A stretch of 64,000 nucleotides of DNA from contig NZ_CAJHAR010000019.1 in assembly GCF_904846415.1 (NCBI RefSeq), positions 1 through 64,000 of the forward strand, in the 5' to 3' direction. Of the stretch, positions 8,615-19,281 are shown piece by piece (position 1 is the first letter of the stretch; each line of letters starts with the position of its first letter). The translations under genes and the position numbers were made by a program. The notes under the pieces are model-generated. The model was not told where the DNA came from. It worked only from the letters and a program-made list of their open reading frames with translations, and searched no databases. The stretch comes from Psychrobacter piscatorii (GTDB taxonomy: Bacteria; Pseudomonadota; Gammaproteobacteria; Pseudomonadales; Moraxellaceae).

Positions 8615-11600
8615 ATGCCAAACTCCCTCAGTATCGCAAAAGAGCGCATTAGCCAGATAAGCGATATTGCTACCAGTTATGTACAAAAAGACAAATCGCT
8701 ATTTGATCATTTTATCCATAGCTACTATGAGCCGCTGCATCAAGAAACTGCAGAGGCGATTAGTAATGCTGACTTGGCGGGCATGGCGCTACATCACTTT
8801 ACATTGCTCAAAGCCTACGATTGCAGCAAACCACAACTGGCAGTATTGAATCCCTTAGCAGAAGAGCAGCACTTTCATAGCTCACACACGGTCATTCAGA
8901 TCGTGGCATATGATAGACCATTTTTAGTCGATACGATCTTGATGAGCCTTGAAGCTGAAGGTATCGATGTTCATCGTACTTACAATATCATCGTGAGTGT
9001 TAAACGCGATGAAGATGGCCAGATTACTTATGTTGAAGGCGCACATGAAAGTGCCACTTCTCATATGTCGTTGATTCATTGTGAAATTGCTTATCAAGAT
9101 AATGAAAACTTGGAAGCATTACAACAAATGCTCATGTCTAAAATTGACACGCTTGATACCGTCGTTGGTGACTGGAAACAGATGCGTGCGCAGTTAAATG
9201 ACATTAAGGCTGAGCTGTCTAACAAACCACTGCCAGAAGTTTTCTACTCACAACAAGAAATCCAAGCATTTTTAGATTGGATATTAGACGATCATTTTAT
9301 CTTCTTAGGTTATCGCGAGTACCGCTTAGAAGGTGGTCACGAAATCGAAGTCACCGAACCTACTAATTTAGATTTATTTGCCATTGGTAATAGCGGTCTT
9401 GGTCTATTGCGCGGTTCAGAAGAAGACAAGCTGTCAGAAAGCTTCAATCAACTGCCTAAAGGGCTAAAACAACTATTGACTGAGCCGCGTGTGTTGATGC
9501 TGTCTAAATCAAGCCGTGTGTCTCCGATACATCGCTCGGTATATATGGACTTTTTGGGCATCCATAAGTTCGATGATAATGGTAAATTGATTGGTGAGTA
9601 TCGCTTTATCGGCTTGCTGACATCACAAGCGTATCAGCTTACCGTACAGCAAATACCGCTACTACGCGAAAAGGCCAACAAGATTATGGCCATGGCAGAA
9701 TTGCCACGTGATGGTCATGCTCATCATAAATTGATGCATGTGATTAATACCTTGCCACGTGATGATCTGTTCCAAGCCAGCGTCGAAGAGCTGTACCCAA
9801 TTGTCTCAGGTATTAGCCAATTACAAGACAAAAAGAGCTTACGCCTATTTAGCCGTATCGACCATTACCAGCGTTTTGTGTCATGCTTAGTTTATATCCC
9901 ACGTGATAAGTTCAACACTGAGCTACGCATCAAAGTACAAAACGTTCTAAAAGATGCTTACAACGGTATGTCTTCAGGTTTTACCACTGAATTCAACGAA
10001 TCTGCGCACGCCCGCGTCCATGTCCATGTGCGCACAGTGCCAGGTCAAGTGAATGACGTTAATATCGCAACACTTGAAGCCAAATTGTCGGCACTTATGC
10101 AGTCATGGGATGATAATTATCAAAAAATGCTGCTTGATAATGTGGGTGAGCAACAAGCCAACGCCTTAAACCGCCGCTTTTTAGACTATATTCCTGCTGC
10201 GTACCAAGAGCGTTTTGATGCTCGTACTGCAGTCGAAGATACTAAGCGCCTGGCTGGATTGACTGCAGAAAATCCAATGCTTTGGCATTTATACCAGTCA
10301 ACAGGCGATGCACGTAACCAACTTCACCTAAAGCTATACGGTCGCGAGCAGCCTGTTATCCTATCAAAAGTGCTACCAATACTTGAAAACTTTGGTGTAT
10401 CGGTCATCTCAGCACAAACTTATGAGTTTGATTTGCCAGAGCAGCCTATTTGGATGCAAGAGTACGAGTTGACGCTAGAGCATGTCGATACGGTCAATAT
10501 GCAAGTCGTGCGTGGTCAGTTCGAAGACAGTCTCAAGCAAATCTGGGCAGGCCGTGTTGAGAGCGATTCGTTCAATGAGTTGGTACTAACGACCAAGCTC
10601 GACACTTACGATGTCGTCGTATTGCGTGCATTGTCTCGCTATATGCTACAAGCTCGTGCGCCATTCTCCAGTGCTTATATTCAGCAAACTGTCGTCAAAA
10701 ACAGTGATATCAGTGTGGCATTGGGCAGCTTGTTTGATGCGCGCATGAACCCTGAATATAGTGATGAGACGCGCCAAGAAAAAACAACGAAAATTCAAGA
10801 GCAAATTACTGCTGCGTTAGCAGATGTCGATAGCCTAGACGAAGACCGTATCTTGCGCTGGTACTTGGATTTGATTAATGCGATGATGCGTACTAACTTC
10901 TATCAAGTCGATAGCGACGGTCAGCGCAAAGATCGTTTGTCGTTTAAGTTCTTGGCAGCAGATATTCCAAACTTGCCTAAACCAAAGCCAATGTTTGAGA
11001 TATTTGTGTATTCACCACGCGTTGAAGCGGTGCATTTACGTGGTGGCAAAGTCGCTCGTGGTGGTCTGCGCTGGTCAGATCGTATGGAAGATTTCCGTAC
11101 TGAAGTACTTGGCCTTGTCAAAGCACAGATGGTCAAAAACGCAGTAATCGTTCCTGTTGGCTCTAAAGGTGGCTTTATTGTCAAAACCAAAAGCATGGCT
11201 GATGGTCGTGAGGCGTTCCAAGCAGAAGGCATTGCCTGCTATCAAACGTTCTTACGCGGTATGCTTGATGTCACAGACAATATTGTAGATGGCAACATCG
11301 TCCCGCCAGCCAACACGGTACGCCATGATGAAGATGATCCGTACTTGGTTGTCGCAGCTGATAAAGGTACAGCGACTTTCTCTGATATCGCCAACGCGTT
11401 GGCAGCAGAGTACAACTTCTGGCTGGATGATGCCTTTGCATCAGGTGGCTCAGTAGGGTATGACCATAAAGCAATGGGTATCACAGCGCGCGGTGGTTGG
11501 GAGTCGGTCAAACGTCACTTCCGTATGCGCGGTATGGACATTCAAAACCGTGACGACTTTACTGTGGTCGGTATTGGTGACATGAGTGGTGATGTATTTG

Positions 11601-13459
11601 GTAATGGTATGCTGCTCTCAACGCATACTAAGCTAGTTGCTGCCTTTAACCACCTGCATATCTTTATTGATCCTAATCCAGATACGGCGGCCTCATACGC
11701 TGAGCGCGCACGCTTGTTTGAGCTGCCACGCTCATCATGGGCAGATTATGAAGCGTCATTGATCAGTCAAGGTGGTGGTATATTCTCACGCCAAGACAAG
11801 ACTATCGCTATCAGTCCTGAGATGAAATCGCTCTTTGATATTAGTGCAGACAGTCTTGCACCCAATGATTTGATTAGCGCATTGCTACGTGCGCCTGTCG
11901 ATCTCATCTGGAATGGTGGTATCGGTACTTATGTCAAAAGTGCGAATGAGACGCATGCCGATGTTGGCGATCGTGCAAATGATTCGTTACGTATCGATGG
12001 TAATGAGCTACGTGCAGCCGTCGTTGGCGAAGGTGGTAACTTAGGTCTAACCCAGCAAGGCCGTATCGAATATGCTCAAACGGGCGGACGCATATATACA
12101 GATGCCATTGATAACTCAGGCGGTGTAAATTGCTCGGATCATGAAGTCAATATCAAAATCTTACTTGGTAAAGTGGTCGAACAAGGCGATATGACGCTCA
12201 AGCAACGTAATGAATTGCTTGAGAGTATGACTGACACCGTAGCAGAATTGGTACTACGTCAGAACTACTTACAACCACAAGCCATTGAGCTGAGCCATAT
12301 TCGCGCCGCAGCGAACCTTAGCGATCATCAGCGCTTCATCCAAATGTTAGAGAGTGAAGGGCGTCTGGATCGTGCGATTGAGTATCTACCATCAGACGAA
12401 GAGATTACAAAGCGTCAAAAAGCAGATACTGGTCTAACCAACCCTGAGCTCGCAGTCGTCTTGGCTTATGGCAAAATGTGGGTCTATGACAATCTGTTAT
12501 CATCTGATTTACCAGATGATCCGTACTTCATTAACGAGCTGCGTAAATACTTCCCAGATGAGCTTGCGTCACGCTTCTTTGATGAGATGACTGAGCACCG
12601 TTTGCATCGTGAAATCATCAGCACTTACTTGACCAACAGTGTGGTCAACCGCTTAGGTATTGAAGCGCTATTCCGTCTCTTTGAGGAAACCGATCAATCA
12701 CTAGCAACTATCGTGCGTGGTTATGCGATTAGCCGTGATGTATTCAACGTATCGCGCGCTTGGCAAGCACTGGAAGCACTAGATAATCAGGTTGAAGCAA
12801 CACTACTGCTGAATCTTGAGCTACGTTTACGTGATGCGCTTGAGCGCGGTGTGGTCTGGTTTATCAATGCCTTCGGTCAAAACTTGCAAGTCGCTGATAT
12901 GATTAGCCGCTTTAGTGAAAGTGTTGAAAAACTCACTAAGCCAAGTGGTTTTATCGAGCAGCAGTTTGCCCAATATTTGCAAGAAGACACCGAACGTTTG
13001 ATGCAAAAAGATCTGTCTGACAACGATGCTACCTTATTTGCGATGCTACCGTACCATGTCGATGCGCTTGATGCTGCATTGCTGGCTGAGCAATATGAGC
13101 GTCCTGTTGATGAGATTGCAACCCTATACTTTGAAGCCTATCAAGTGTTGCAGTTAGATTGGATGATGGATAATATTGCCAACTTACCACAGCAAGACTA
13201 CTGGGATCGCCGTGCACGCCATGCGTTAGTGAACGAGCTGTCACGCAGCTTACGCCTACTAATGGATGCAGTACTGTCTAAACCAGATGCCAAGCAAGCA
13301 TTTAGTGAATGGAGAGCAAGACACGTCGATCAGCTGGCAGCAGTCACGACGGAAATGAATAAGTTAGATGAGCTGCATAGCAACGATGAAGAAGGTCAAA
13401 TTGGTCTGTCAACGTTGTCAGTATTGATGAGTGAGCTGAGTGGCTTAGTCACTAAATAA
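8615..13459 (+). CDS. gdhB: NAD-dependent glutamate dehydrogenase, large (about 180 kDa) class
   Basis: It deaminates glutamate to 2-oxoglutarate with NAD, feeding amino-acid carbon into the TCA cycle. The 1614-residue length is that of the GDH-180 class found in Pseudomonas and relatives. The N-terminal half has the regulatory ACT-like segments (VIQIVAYDRPFLVDTIL near residue 95). The catalytic core in the second half includes GGLRWSDRMEDFRTEVLGLVK and VPVGSKGGFIVK with the lysine region (about 845). An NAD-binding segment with GIGDMSGDVFGNG (about 990) and GEGGNLGLTQQGRIE follow. The long C-terminal helical domain is complete. The start has AAGGACGAAGGAC just upstream. It is a single gene with its own terminator. 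Confidence 0.95.
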   Translation: MPNSLSIAKERISQISDIATSYVQKDKSLFDHFIHSYYEPLHQETAEAISNADLAGMALHHFTLLKAYDCSKPQLAVLNPLAEEQHFHSSHTVIQIVAYDRPFLVDTILMSLEAEGIDVHRTYNIIVSVKRDEDGQITYVEGAHESATSHMSLIHCEIAYQDNENLEALQQMLMSKIDTLDTVVGDWKQMRAQLNDIKAELSNKPLPEVFYSQQEIQAFLDWILDDHFIFLGYREYRLEGGHEIEVTEPTNLDLFAIGNSGLGLLRGSEEDKLSESFNQLPKGLKQLLTEPRVLMLSKSSRVSPIHRSVYMDFLGIHKFDDNGKLIGEYRFIGLLTSQAYQLTVQQIPLLREKANKIMAMAELPRDGHAHHKLMHVINTLPRDDLFQASVEELYPIVSGISQLQDKKSLRLFSRIDHYQRFVSCLVYIPRDKFNTELRIKVQNVLKDAYNGMSSGFTTEFNESAHARVHVHVRTVPGQVNDVNIATLEAKLSALMQSWDDNYQKMLLDNVGEQQANALNRRFLDYIPAAYQERFDARTAVEDTKRLAGLTAENPMLWHLYQSTGDARNQLHLKLYGREQPVILSKVLPILENFGVSVISAQTYEFDLPEQPIWMQEYELTLEHVDTVNMQVVRGQFEDSLKQIWAGRVESDSFNELVLTTKLDTYDVVVLRALSRYMLQARAPFSSAYIQQTVVKNSDISVALGSLFDARMNPEYSDETRQEKTTKIQEQITAALADVDSLDEDRILRWYLDLINAMMRTNFYQVDSDGQRKDRLSFKFLAADIPNLPKPKPMFEIFVYSPRVEAVHLRGGKVARGGLRWSDRMEDFRTEVLGLVKAQMVKNAVIVPVGSKGGFIVKTKSMADGREAFQAEGIACYQTFLRGMLDVTDNIVDGNIVPPANTVRHDEDDPYLVVAADKGTATFSDIANALAAEYNFWLDDAFASGGSVGYDHKAMGITARGGWESVKRHFRMRGMDIQNRDDFTVVGIGDMSGDVFGNGMLLSTHTKLVAAFNHLHIFIDPNPDTAASYAERARLFELPRSSWADYEASLISQGGGIFSRQDKTIAISPEMKSLFDISADSLAPNDLISALLRAPVDLIWNGGIGTYVKSANETHADVGDRANDSLRIDGNELRAAVVGEGGNLGLTQQGRIEYAQTGGRIYTDAIDNSGGVNCSDHEVNIKILLGKVVEQGDMTLKQRNELLESMTDTVAELVLRQNYLQPQAIELSHIRAAANLSDHQRFIQMLESEGRLDRAIEYLPSDEEITKRQKADTGLTNPELAVVLAYGKMWVYDNLLSSDLPDDPYFINELRKYFPDELASRFFDEMTEHRLHREIISTYLTNSVVNRLGIEALFRLFEETDQSLATIVRGYAISRDVFNVSRAWQALEALDNQVEATLLLNLELRLRDALERGVVWFINAFGQNLQVADMISRFSESVEKLTKPSGFIEQQFAQYLQEDTERLMQKDLSDNDATLFAMLPYHVDALDAALLAEQYERPVDEIATLYFEAYQVLQLDWMMDNIANLPQQDYWDRRARHALVNELSRSLRLLMDAVLSKPDAKQAFSEWRARHVDQLAAVTTEMNKLDELHSNDEEGQIGLSTLSVLMSELSGLVTK

Positions 13460-13496
13460 TTAGTTATTCAGTAAGAAATAAATATCCGTCTTTTCA

Positions 13497-13531
13497 AAAA
13501 AACCACCGCCCTTAATGTTCGGTGGTTTTTT
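13497..13531. terminator. Terminator between convergent gdhB and sbcC
   Basis: A perfect 12-bp stem (13497-13508 with 13520-13531, core CCACCG/CGGTGG) has A- and T-runs on its two sides, so it can serve both strands. Confidence 0.85.
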
Positions 13532-13594
13532 ATTGTCTAAACAAAATCGTTTAATCGAAAGTAGAGTAGAAAGTAGCAAACTGACTAGCTTAAA

Positions 13595-16500
13595 TTATGA
13601 TGCTTTTTCACTGACAACTTTGTGACATCCTTGACCACTGATTTGACTGAATCCACCTGAAAGTTTTTCTACTTTTATTTGGGTTAAAATACGATCTTTT
13701 AGCGCCTGTACATGGGAGATTACCCCGATTAACTTGCCTTCTTGCTGCAAATTGGTCAGCGTATCTAGCGCAATGTCTAAAGATTCTTCATCCAAGGTAC
13801 CAAAGCCTTCATCCAAAAATAGCGAGTCCACGCGAATATTTTGGCTGGCCATCTGCGACAGTCCTAACGCCAAAGCAAGACTGATAATAAACCCTTCACC
13901 GCCTGAGAGATTTTTGGTACTACGAATCTCACCGCCTTGATAATTGTCAATGACATTGAGCTCAAGCGGGCTATTGTCATCACGAGCCAGCAGGTAGCGA
14001 TCACTCATTTTTTGCAGCTGAGTATTGGCATGATTAACCATGAGATCAAAAGTGAGGCCTTGAGCAAAGGTACGATACTTTTTGCCATCAGATGAGCCAA
14101 TCAATTTATGTAGCTGTTGCCACACTTGTAACTTATCTTTTTGGGCATTGATGGCATCAATTTGCAGCTGTTGCGTGCTTTTTTTATCCTCATTGTCTTT
14201 TAGACGCTGACTGATTGCACCAATAGATTCAATGCAGCTATTAAACTTCTCTTGGACTTGCGCTTGCTGCTGGATAAGCGTTTCTTTATCGTCTGTTGTC
14301 AGCGGGTTTACTTGCTTATCTTCTAATGCTTTCTCGGTTTCTTTCAACAGAGACTGCGCTTGCTGGAGCGCATAATCAATACGTTCTTGCTGCTGCTTGA
14401 GTGCATTACGCTCATCCATAGGCAAGCGCGCCGCCAAAAACTCTGCTTCCGTATCAAAGCTGGAGGCGGCAAGTGCGTTATCAAATGCGGTATGTTGCGT
14501 TTCTAAGGTTTGCGTAGCTGTTTCGATACGACTGGCTAAGTTTTCTTGCTGCTTTATGAGCTGTTGCAAATTATACGTTTCTGTATCTAATTGTCGTTGG
14601 GCAACACTGTGCGTCTCTTGCGCTTGATCTAGCGTGTCTCTAAGCGTACGTTCAGCTGCTTCTAGGTCAGCCGCCTCAAAAACCTCTGCGCGTTCGTTTT
14701 GGGACTGGGTTAGTGCGGCTGTCTGTTTATTCTTCGCTTGTATTAGACTGTTAAGCGTATCGGTATCTTTTTTGAGCTGTGCTTCTTTATTCTCAATATA
14801 TGCTTTTATGCGTTCAAGGTCGGTCTGTATTGTCTGCTGTTTGTCCTTATCTTCAGCGAAAGCGTCTTTTAGCTGTACGAGGGCGCGGCGCTGCTGACGT
14901 AGTTCTTCAAGATAACTGTCATAATCCGCATCGCTCAGCACTATTTGTTGTGTAATGCTAGCTGATAACATCTGTAAATTATCGGGCGCACGTTGCAAGG
15001 TACTGAGCGCCTTTGTCGGATAGCTACTGGCAGCATAAGGGTTAATGCGCTGCAAAATGGTAGTAATGAGCGTTTGTAGTTCAGAAAAGTTCTCTGTAAT
15101 CTTATTATCGATACCTGTTATGTTGTTTTCACTGATGGTAATATGTGTTTTCTGCTCAGAGATATCGTTTACCAACGCTTGCTGGTCTTTTGATGCTGTC
15201 TCTAGTGTCTCACGCATACGGGTTATGTCTTCACCGTAGCTTTCGTAGCGTTCTAAAGTATCTGCGATTTCTTTTCTATACTGATTTAACTTGTCTTTAC
15301 TATCAGCAAGTGTTTGCGCAATGTCGTTATCACTGCCCAACGCCAGTAACGTTTGTATCAAGTTGGCAATAGTACTGTCAGCTACGTTTTCATCATTCAT
15401 CTGCTGGCTAATGACATACAGCAGTTCTGTTATGGCGGTGTCATGCTGCTGTATTTGCGCATTGAGTTCGGCTTGCTGATTGCTTTTACTCTCAAGCGTA
15501 CTTCGTTTACTTGCCTGCTCAATCTGCTGGGCAGTGATGCTCTTATTCAGCGCGGCAATTTGTTCATCTAAAACACTAATATACTGCGCTAATTGGAAGT
15601 TTTCGTCATTGGGTAAAAGGTGCGGGTGATTTTGGGAGTAAGGGTGCTCAAGCGCACCGCATAAAGGACAAGGTTTACCGTCTTGTAAATCGGCAATATA
15701 GTTCTCTAGCGCCATGACCTTTTGTTGTAGTTGTAGCTGATCCGATTTGTCTTGGCGCTTTTCTTGCGTGTTTTTGAGGTTTGCTTTTTTTGTTGTAATC
15801 AACTCTTCATAGCCACTGATTTCACTCTCTAGCTGCTCGATGTGACTCATGATTTTTGTCACTTGTGCGTTAAGGTCACGGCGCTGCTGGTCATGAAAGC
15901 GCAGTTGATCGAGCTGCTGGTTAGTGCTGTCTATCTGCTCTTGTGTCTCACGCATCTGTATGACCGATTGTGCTTGAATCAGCTCGCTTTGTACTTTTTT
16001 TAGTGCGGTTAATTGCTCTTGGGTGGCTTCATTTTTATCACTTTGTGCTTGTTGGCGTTGCTGTTGTACTACCAATGCGGTTTTGTGTTCTTCTAATTCA
16101 CGTGTTTGGCGTATCTTGTCTTGCGAAAGTACTGGATTTTGACGTATTACCGCTTTTAGGCGACTGCACTTTTCATCAAAAATGGCAATATCGCCGTCTA
16201 AATAGCTTAAATTATCCGTACTGGTAAGTTTTTCGGTCAATTGAGCGCTTTGATTTTCTTTTTCTATGGCAATGCTTTTTTGCGCGATAATATTTTCAAG
16301 CAGTTGCTCAGTGTCTGCCTGAAGTGTGTCATGTCTGACAAGTGTATCGTTTAAAGCGCGACGCTGCTGGGCAATCTCGTTGTCGAGGTCACGTGCTTTC
16401 TGAATCTTGGGCCGTGCGATTTGCATTGCGTTTTCTGCATCTTGGCGCTGTGTTATTTGCTTCTCTAGCTGTGTGCGAGCGCTTTGTGTAAGTGCTTGCT

Positions 16501-17467
16501 GCTTAGGTAAGTCATACTCAAGCTGCGCTTTTTCTCGATTTAATTCGCCAACATGCTTGCGGGTAGATGATAACTCACCAAACTGACTGTCAATCTCTAA
16601 CGCCTTATTGGCAGCGGTTAAGCGCTTGGCATTAGGGATAAAGTCTTGCTGAGCTTGCTGAGCTTGCGCTAGATCATTTTGATAAGTATTCAGTCTTTCT
16701 TTTGATTCTGTGATGCTATCTAGCCACTTTATCTTTTCGACCAAATTTTGAATTTCTCGCTGCTGTGTACTCTGGGTATTTTGATATGACTGCAAATCGG
16801 TTCTTAACTTACCTTCTTCTTCGGTATCTAAAAGCGCCAAGCCATCTAAACCATATTGCAGTTTATTAAGAATCTCTTCTTCAGTACGTTTTTTATCATG
16901 AACATTTAATGATATTTGAGCATAGATAGACGTACCGGTTATTTTTTCAAGAATTGCGGCTCTATCACCAATATCAGATTTTAAAAAAGCAGCAAAACTA
17001 CCCTGAGCGAGCATGATAGAGCGCGTAAATTGATCAAAATCCATACCTAATAAATTCTGTATGTAAGGAGCAGTTTTACTCTTCCCATCTTCTAGCATTT
17101 TACCTGTCTCAGCATCACTAACCTCATGTTTGATAGGTAACAAATTGCCTTTGGCCTTTTTATGAGCACGATGTTGGTACCATGAACATCTATACTTTTT
17201 GGAATTAATTTCAATCACTACTTCTGCTGAGCATTCTCCAGCACCTTGAGTCATTATTTCGTTATAAGCCCCTGTTATTTTACCTAGTCTTGGCGTATAG
17301 CTGTATAGCGCCAAACAAATCGCATCCAATATGGTGGTCTTGCCAGCGCCAGTCTGCCCTGTGATGGCAAAGATTCCTTCATTGGTAAAGGCGGTGTCAG
17401 CAAAATCAATATGCCATTCACCTTTGAGAGAATTGAGGTTTTTGAGTCTGAGTTCGATTAGGCGCAT
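13595..17467 (-). CDS. sbcC: Nuclease SbcCD ATPase subunit SbcC
   Basis: This 1290-residue SMC/Rad50-type ATPase works with SbcD to open and cut DNA hairpins, palindromes and blocked ends. Walker A lies near the N-terminus (ITGQTGAGKTTILDAICLAL, about 34-53). Two very long glutamine-rich coiled coils flank a CxxC zinc hook (CPLCGALEHPYS, about residue 600) where two molecules pair. The C-terminal lobe has the ABC signature NLSGGEGFIISLALALGLS, Walker B (VDSLFLDEGFGTLD) and GVISHVQALKDR. E. coli SbcC is 1048 residues, so the arms are longer here. It starts 86 bases after the sbcD stop and is almost certainly in an operon with it. Confidence 0.96.
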   Translation of the reverse strand: MRLIELRLKNLNSLKGEWHIDFADTAFTNEGIFAITGQTGAGKTTILDAICLALYSYTPRLGKITGAYNEIMTQGAGECSAEVVIEINSKKYRCSWYQHRAHKKAKGNLLPIKHEVSDAETGKMLEDGKSKTAPYIQNLLGMDFDQFTRSIMLAQGSFAAFLKSDIGDRAAILEKITGTSIYAQISLNVHDKKRTEEEILNKLQYGLDGLALLDTEEEGKLRTDLQSYQNTQSTQQREIQNLVEKIKWLDSITESKERLNTYQNDLAQAQQAQQDFIPNAKRLTAANKALEIDSQFGELSSTRKHVGELNREKAQLEYDLPKQQALTQSARTQLEKQITQRQDAENAMQIARPKIQKARDLDNEIAQQRRALNDTLVRHDTLQADTEQLLENIIAQKSIAIEKENQSAQLTEKLTSTDNLSYLDGDIAIFDEKCSRLKAVIRQNPVLSQDKIRQTRELEEHKTALVVQQQRQQAQSDKNEATQEQLTALKKVQSELIQAQSVIQMRETQEQIDSTNQQLDQLRFHDQQRRDLNAQVTKIMSHIEQLESEISGYEELITTKKANLKNTQEKRQDKSDQLQLQQKVMALENYIADLQDGKPCPLCGALEHPYSQNHPHLLPNDENFQLAQYISVLDEQIAALNKSITAQQIEQASKRSTLESKSNQQAELNAQIQQHDTAITELLYVISQQMNDENVADSTIANLIQTLLALGSDNDIAQTLADSKDKLNQYRKEIADTLERYESYGEDITRMRETLETASKDQQALVNDISEQKTHITISENNITGIDNKITENFSELQTLITTILQRINPYAASSYPTKALSTLQRAPDNLQMLSASITQQIVLSDADYDSYLEELRQQRRALVQLKDAFAEDKDKQQTIQTDLERIKAYIENKEAQLKKDTDTLNSLIQAKNKQTAALTQSQNERAEVFEAADLEAAERTLRDTLDQAQETHSVAQRQLDTETYNLQQLIKQQENLASRIETATQTLETQHTAFDNALAASSFDTEAEFLAARLPMDERNALKQQQERIDYALQQAQSLLKETEKALEDKQVNPLTTDDKETLIQQQAQVQEKFNSCIESIGAISQRLKDNEDKKSTQQLQIDAINAQKDKLQVWQQLHKLIGSSDGKKYRTFAQGLTFDLMVNHANTQLQKMSDRYLLARDDNSPLELNVIDNYQGGEIRSTKNLSGGEGFIISLALALGLSQMASQNIRVDSLFLDEGFGTLDEESLDIALDTLTNLQQEGKLIGVISHVQALKDRILTQIKVEKLSGGFSQISGQGCHKVVSEKAS

Positions 17468-17553
17468 GGATATATCTTATTATTAGTGATAGCAGCAACT
17501 GCGAAAAATTAGAGAGATAGAAAATAGAAGTGCGATAATGATTCACACTTATA

Positions 17554-19128
17554 TCATTTTGCCTGTTTGTCCTCATGATGTAAGTGATAAAGTATCTGGC
17601 CATAGGCATTGCGCAACGAGTCTTTTTGTGACTTAGCCACATCATTTATCGTCAAGCAGCGCTCAAACACTTCCATCTCATTTAAGTCTTGCAAGTTCTC
17701 TGAGGTCTGCTGTTGATTAAGCACTTTGTTATAAGTACGAGTGTTTTTTATCTTAAGCACTTCACACGGCAATCCTTCTACCATTGCTTGCACTTGCTCA
17801 CGCAAATCACTAACAATCTCGTCACCCGTATAGACCACCTCTAACCAAACAGATTCAGTTGGTGTGAGTGATTTTATCGTTTGCGAGATTGTGGTTAGGT
17901 CACCAGATATCTGTGCCAGCTGTTGGAATTTTGGAATGGGTAGGGATGTGACTTGCATCTGATTAACCTCATTGCAGTGCAGAGTTTTGTTTGGGACAGC
18001 GGCATCAGTAGTCAATGATTGATTTTTTTGCGCTTGCTGAACAGAAGTATTTTCTGGGGCAGTATATTTTTTCACTTCCTCATTTTCTAATGGCTCGTCA
18101 AAGCCAAACAAGTCATCTATAAAACCAGATTGTACGGGTGCTTTTTTAGCATTTTTTTCTACTGATCTTTCAACCGTGGTAGTTTTAACATTAGCATCTG
18201 TGCTGGCAAGTTGAGGCATGACGTTTAGCCCTAAGCCATCATCATCAAAAGATTCAGAATTGCTAAATTGTATAAGTAGCACTTGTTTTTGTTGTCTTGC
18301 CTCGCCAAAGCCCATCGCGATGGGTGAGCCTGAGTAGCGAATACTCTCACGACCGCCAACGCGCTGTGGTACGTGCAAATGCCCAAGAGCAACATAATCA
18401 AAGCCCTCATCAAACATGTCGGCGGAGATTTTGCCAAGTGAGCCAACATAGAGATCGCGCACGCCATCATCGTCGGTTGTTTTGCCACCAGCAGCGAATA
18501 GATGACCTGTGGCAATGATAGGAATATGCCGTTGATGAGTTTTTATTAATTCTGCCTGCTGTCCTTTTGCAATGCTTGCTACTTCGTCATAGTGGGTGCG
18601 AATACCTTTGATAACATTGGCATCTTTGCTATCCGCAGACTCGCCAGCGCTACTGCTACGCACATCACGGTCGCGCAGGTAGGGTACAGCGGCGATGATG
18701 CAATGAGGATTGTTATTATCATCGCCCAAGACCAATACTTCATCTTCTAAATCATCACAAGCCGTGCCAATAACATGGACATTCAAAAATTTGAGCACAT
18801 TACTTGGCGCATCCAAAAATGTTGGTGAGTCATGATTGCCTGCGACAATGACCACATGCTGACAGCAGGAGCGTGAGACCCTACCCAAAAACTCATAATA
18901 CAGCGCTTGGGCTTTATTGCTTGGCGTCATGGTATCAAAGATGTCACCTGCAACAATCAATATATCTACTTGCTGTGTACTAATGGTGTTCTCTAGCCAT
19001 TGCAAAAATGCCTCAAACTCTTCATAACGCAGACGACCATAAAGCCTACGCCCCAAGTGCCAATCGGATGTGTGCAATACTTTTAAAGGTTTAATAGAGG
19101 TGTATTTAGGAGCGATAGATAGGGGCAT
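17554..19128 (-). CDS. sbcD: Nuclease SbcCD catalytic subunit SbcD, with extra linker
   Basis: This is the Mre11-like metallophosphoesterase partner of SbcC. All nuclease motifs are present in order: TSDWHLGRRLYG, AGDIFDT, AGNHDSPTF, ATGHLF and ALGHLHVPQ, with the capping-domain RYSGSPIAMGF after them. The protein is 524 residues against about 400 in E. coli. The excess is a polar, low-complexity stretch between about residues 295 and 405 (many D, N, Q, E, T). After it the C-terminal domain resumes (LTPTESVWLEVVY, CEVLKIKNTR). No frameshift is seen, so the insert is read through. It is first in a sbcD-sbcC operon; the upstream neighbour cysG is separated by a terminator. Confidence 0.94.
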   Translation of the reverse strand: MPLSIAPKYTSIKPLKVLHTSDWHLGRRLYGRLRYEEFEAFLQWLENTISTQQVDILIVAGDIFDTMTPSNKAQALYYEFLGRVSRSCCQHVVIVAGNHDSPTFLDAPSNVLKFLNVHVIGTACDDLEDEVLVLGDDNNNPHCIIAAVPYLRDRDVRSSSAGESADSKDANVIKGIRTHYDEVASIAKGQQAELIKTHQRHIPIIATGHLFAAGGKTTDDDGVRDLYVGSLGKISADMFDEGFDYVALGHLHVPQRVGGRESIRYSGSPIAMGFGEARQQKQVLLIQFSNSESFDDDGLGLNVMPQLASTDANVKTTTVERSVEKNAKKAPVQSGFIDDLFGFDEPLENEEVKKYTAPENTSVQQAQKNQSLTTDAAVPNKTLHCNEVNQMQVTSLPIPKFQQLAQISGDLTTISQTIKSLTPTESVWLEVVYTGDEIVSDLREQVQAMVEGLPCEVLKIKNTRTYNKVLNQQQTSENLQDLNEMEVFERCLTINDVAKSQKDSLRNAYGQILYHLHHEDKQAK

Positions 19129-19210
19129 AGTTTGGCTTATTATTAAACGTCAGAACAGTAATTAGGTAGCTTTCATTCTAGCAAGAATTGTTGGAATTTT
19201 CTCTGTTGCC

Positions 19211-19244
19211 AAAAGAAAACCCTGCCAATTATCTGTTGGCAGGG
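19211..19244 (-). terminator. Terminator downstream of cysG
   Basis: A 9-bp stem (19220-19228 with 19236-19244, CCCTGCCAA/TTGGCAGGG) is followed on the minus strand by TTTTCTTTT (19211-19219). Confidence 0.8.
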
Positions 19245-19281
19245 TCGCTTTGCGGTACAGGGAATAATAAAACACAGAAGA

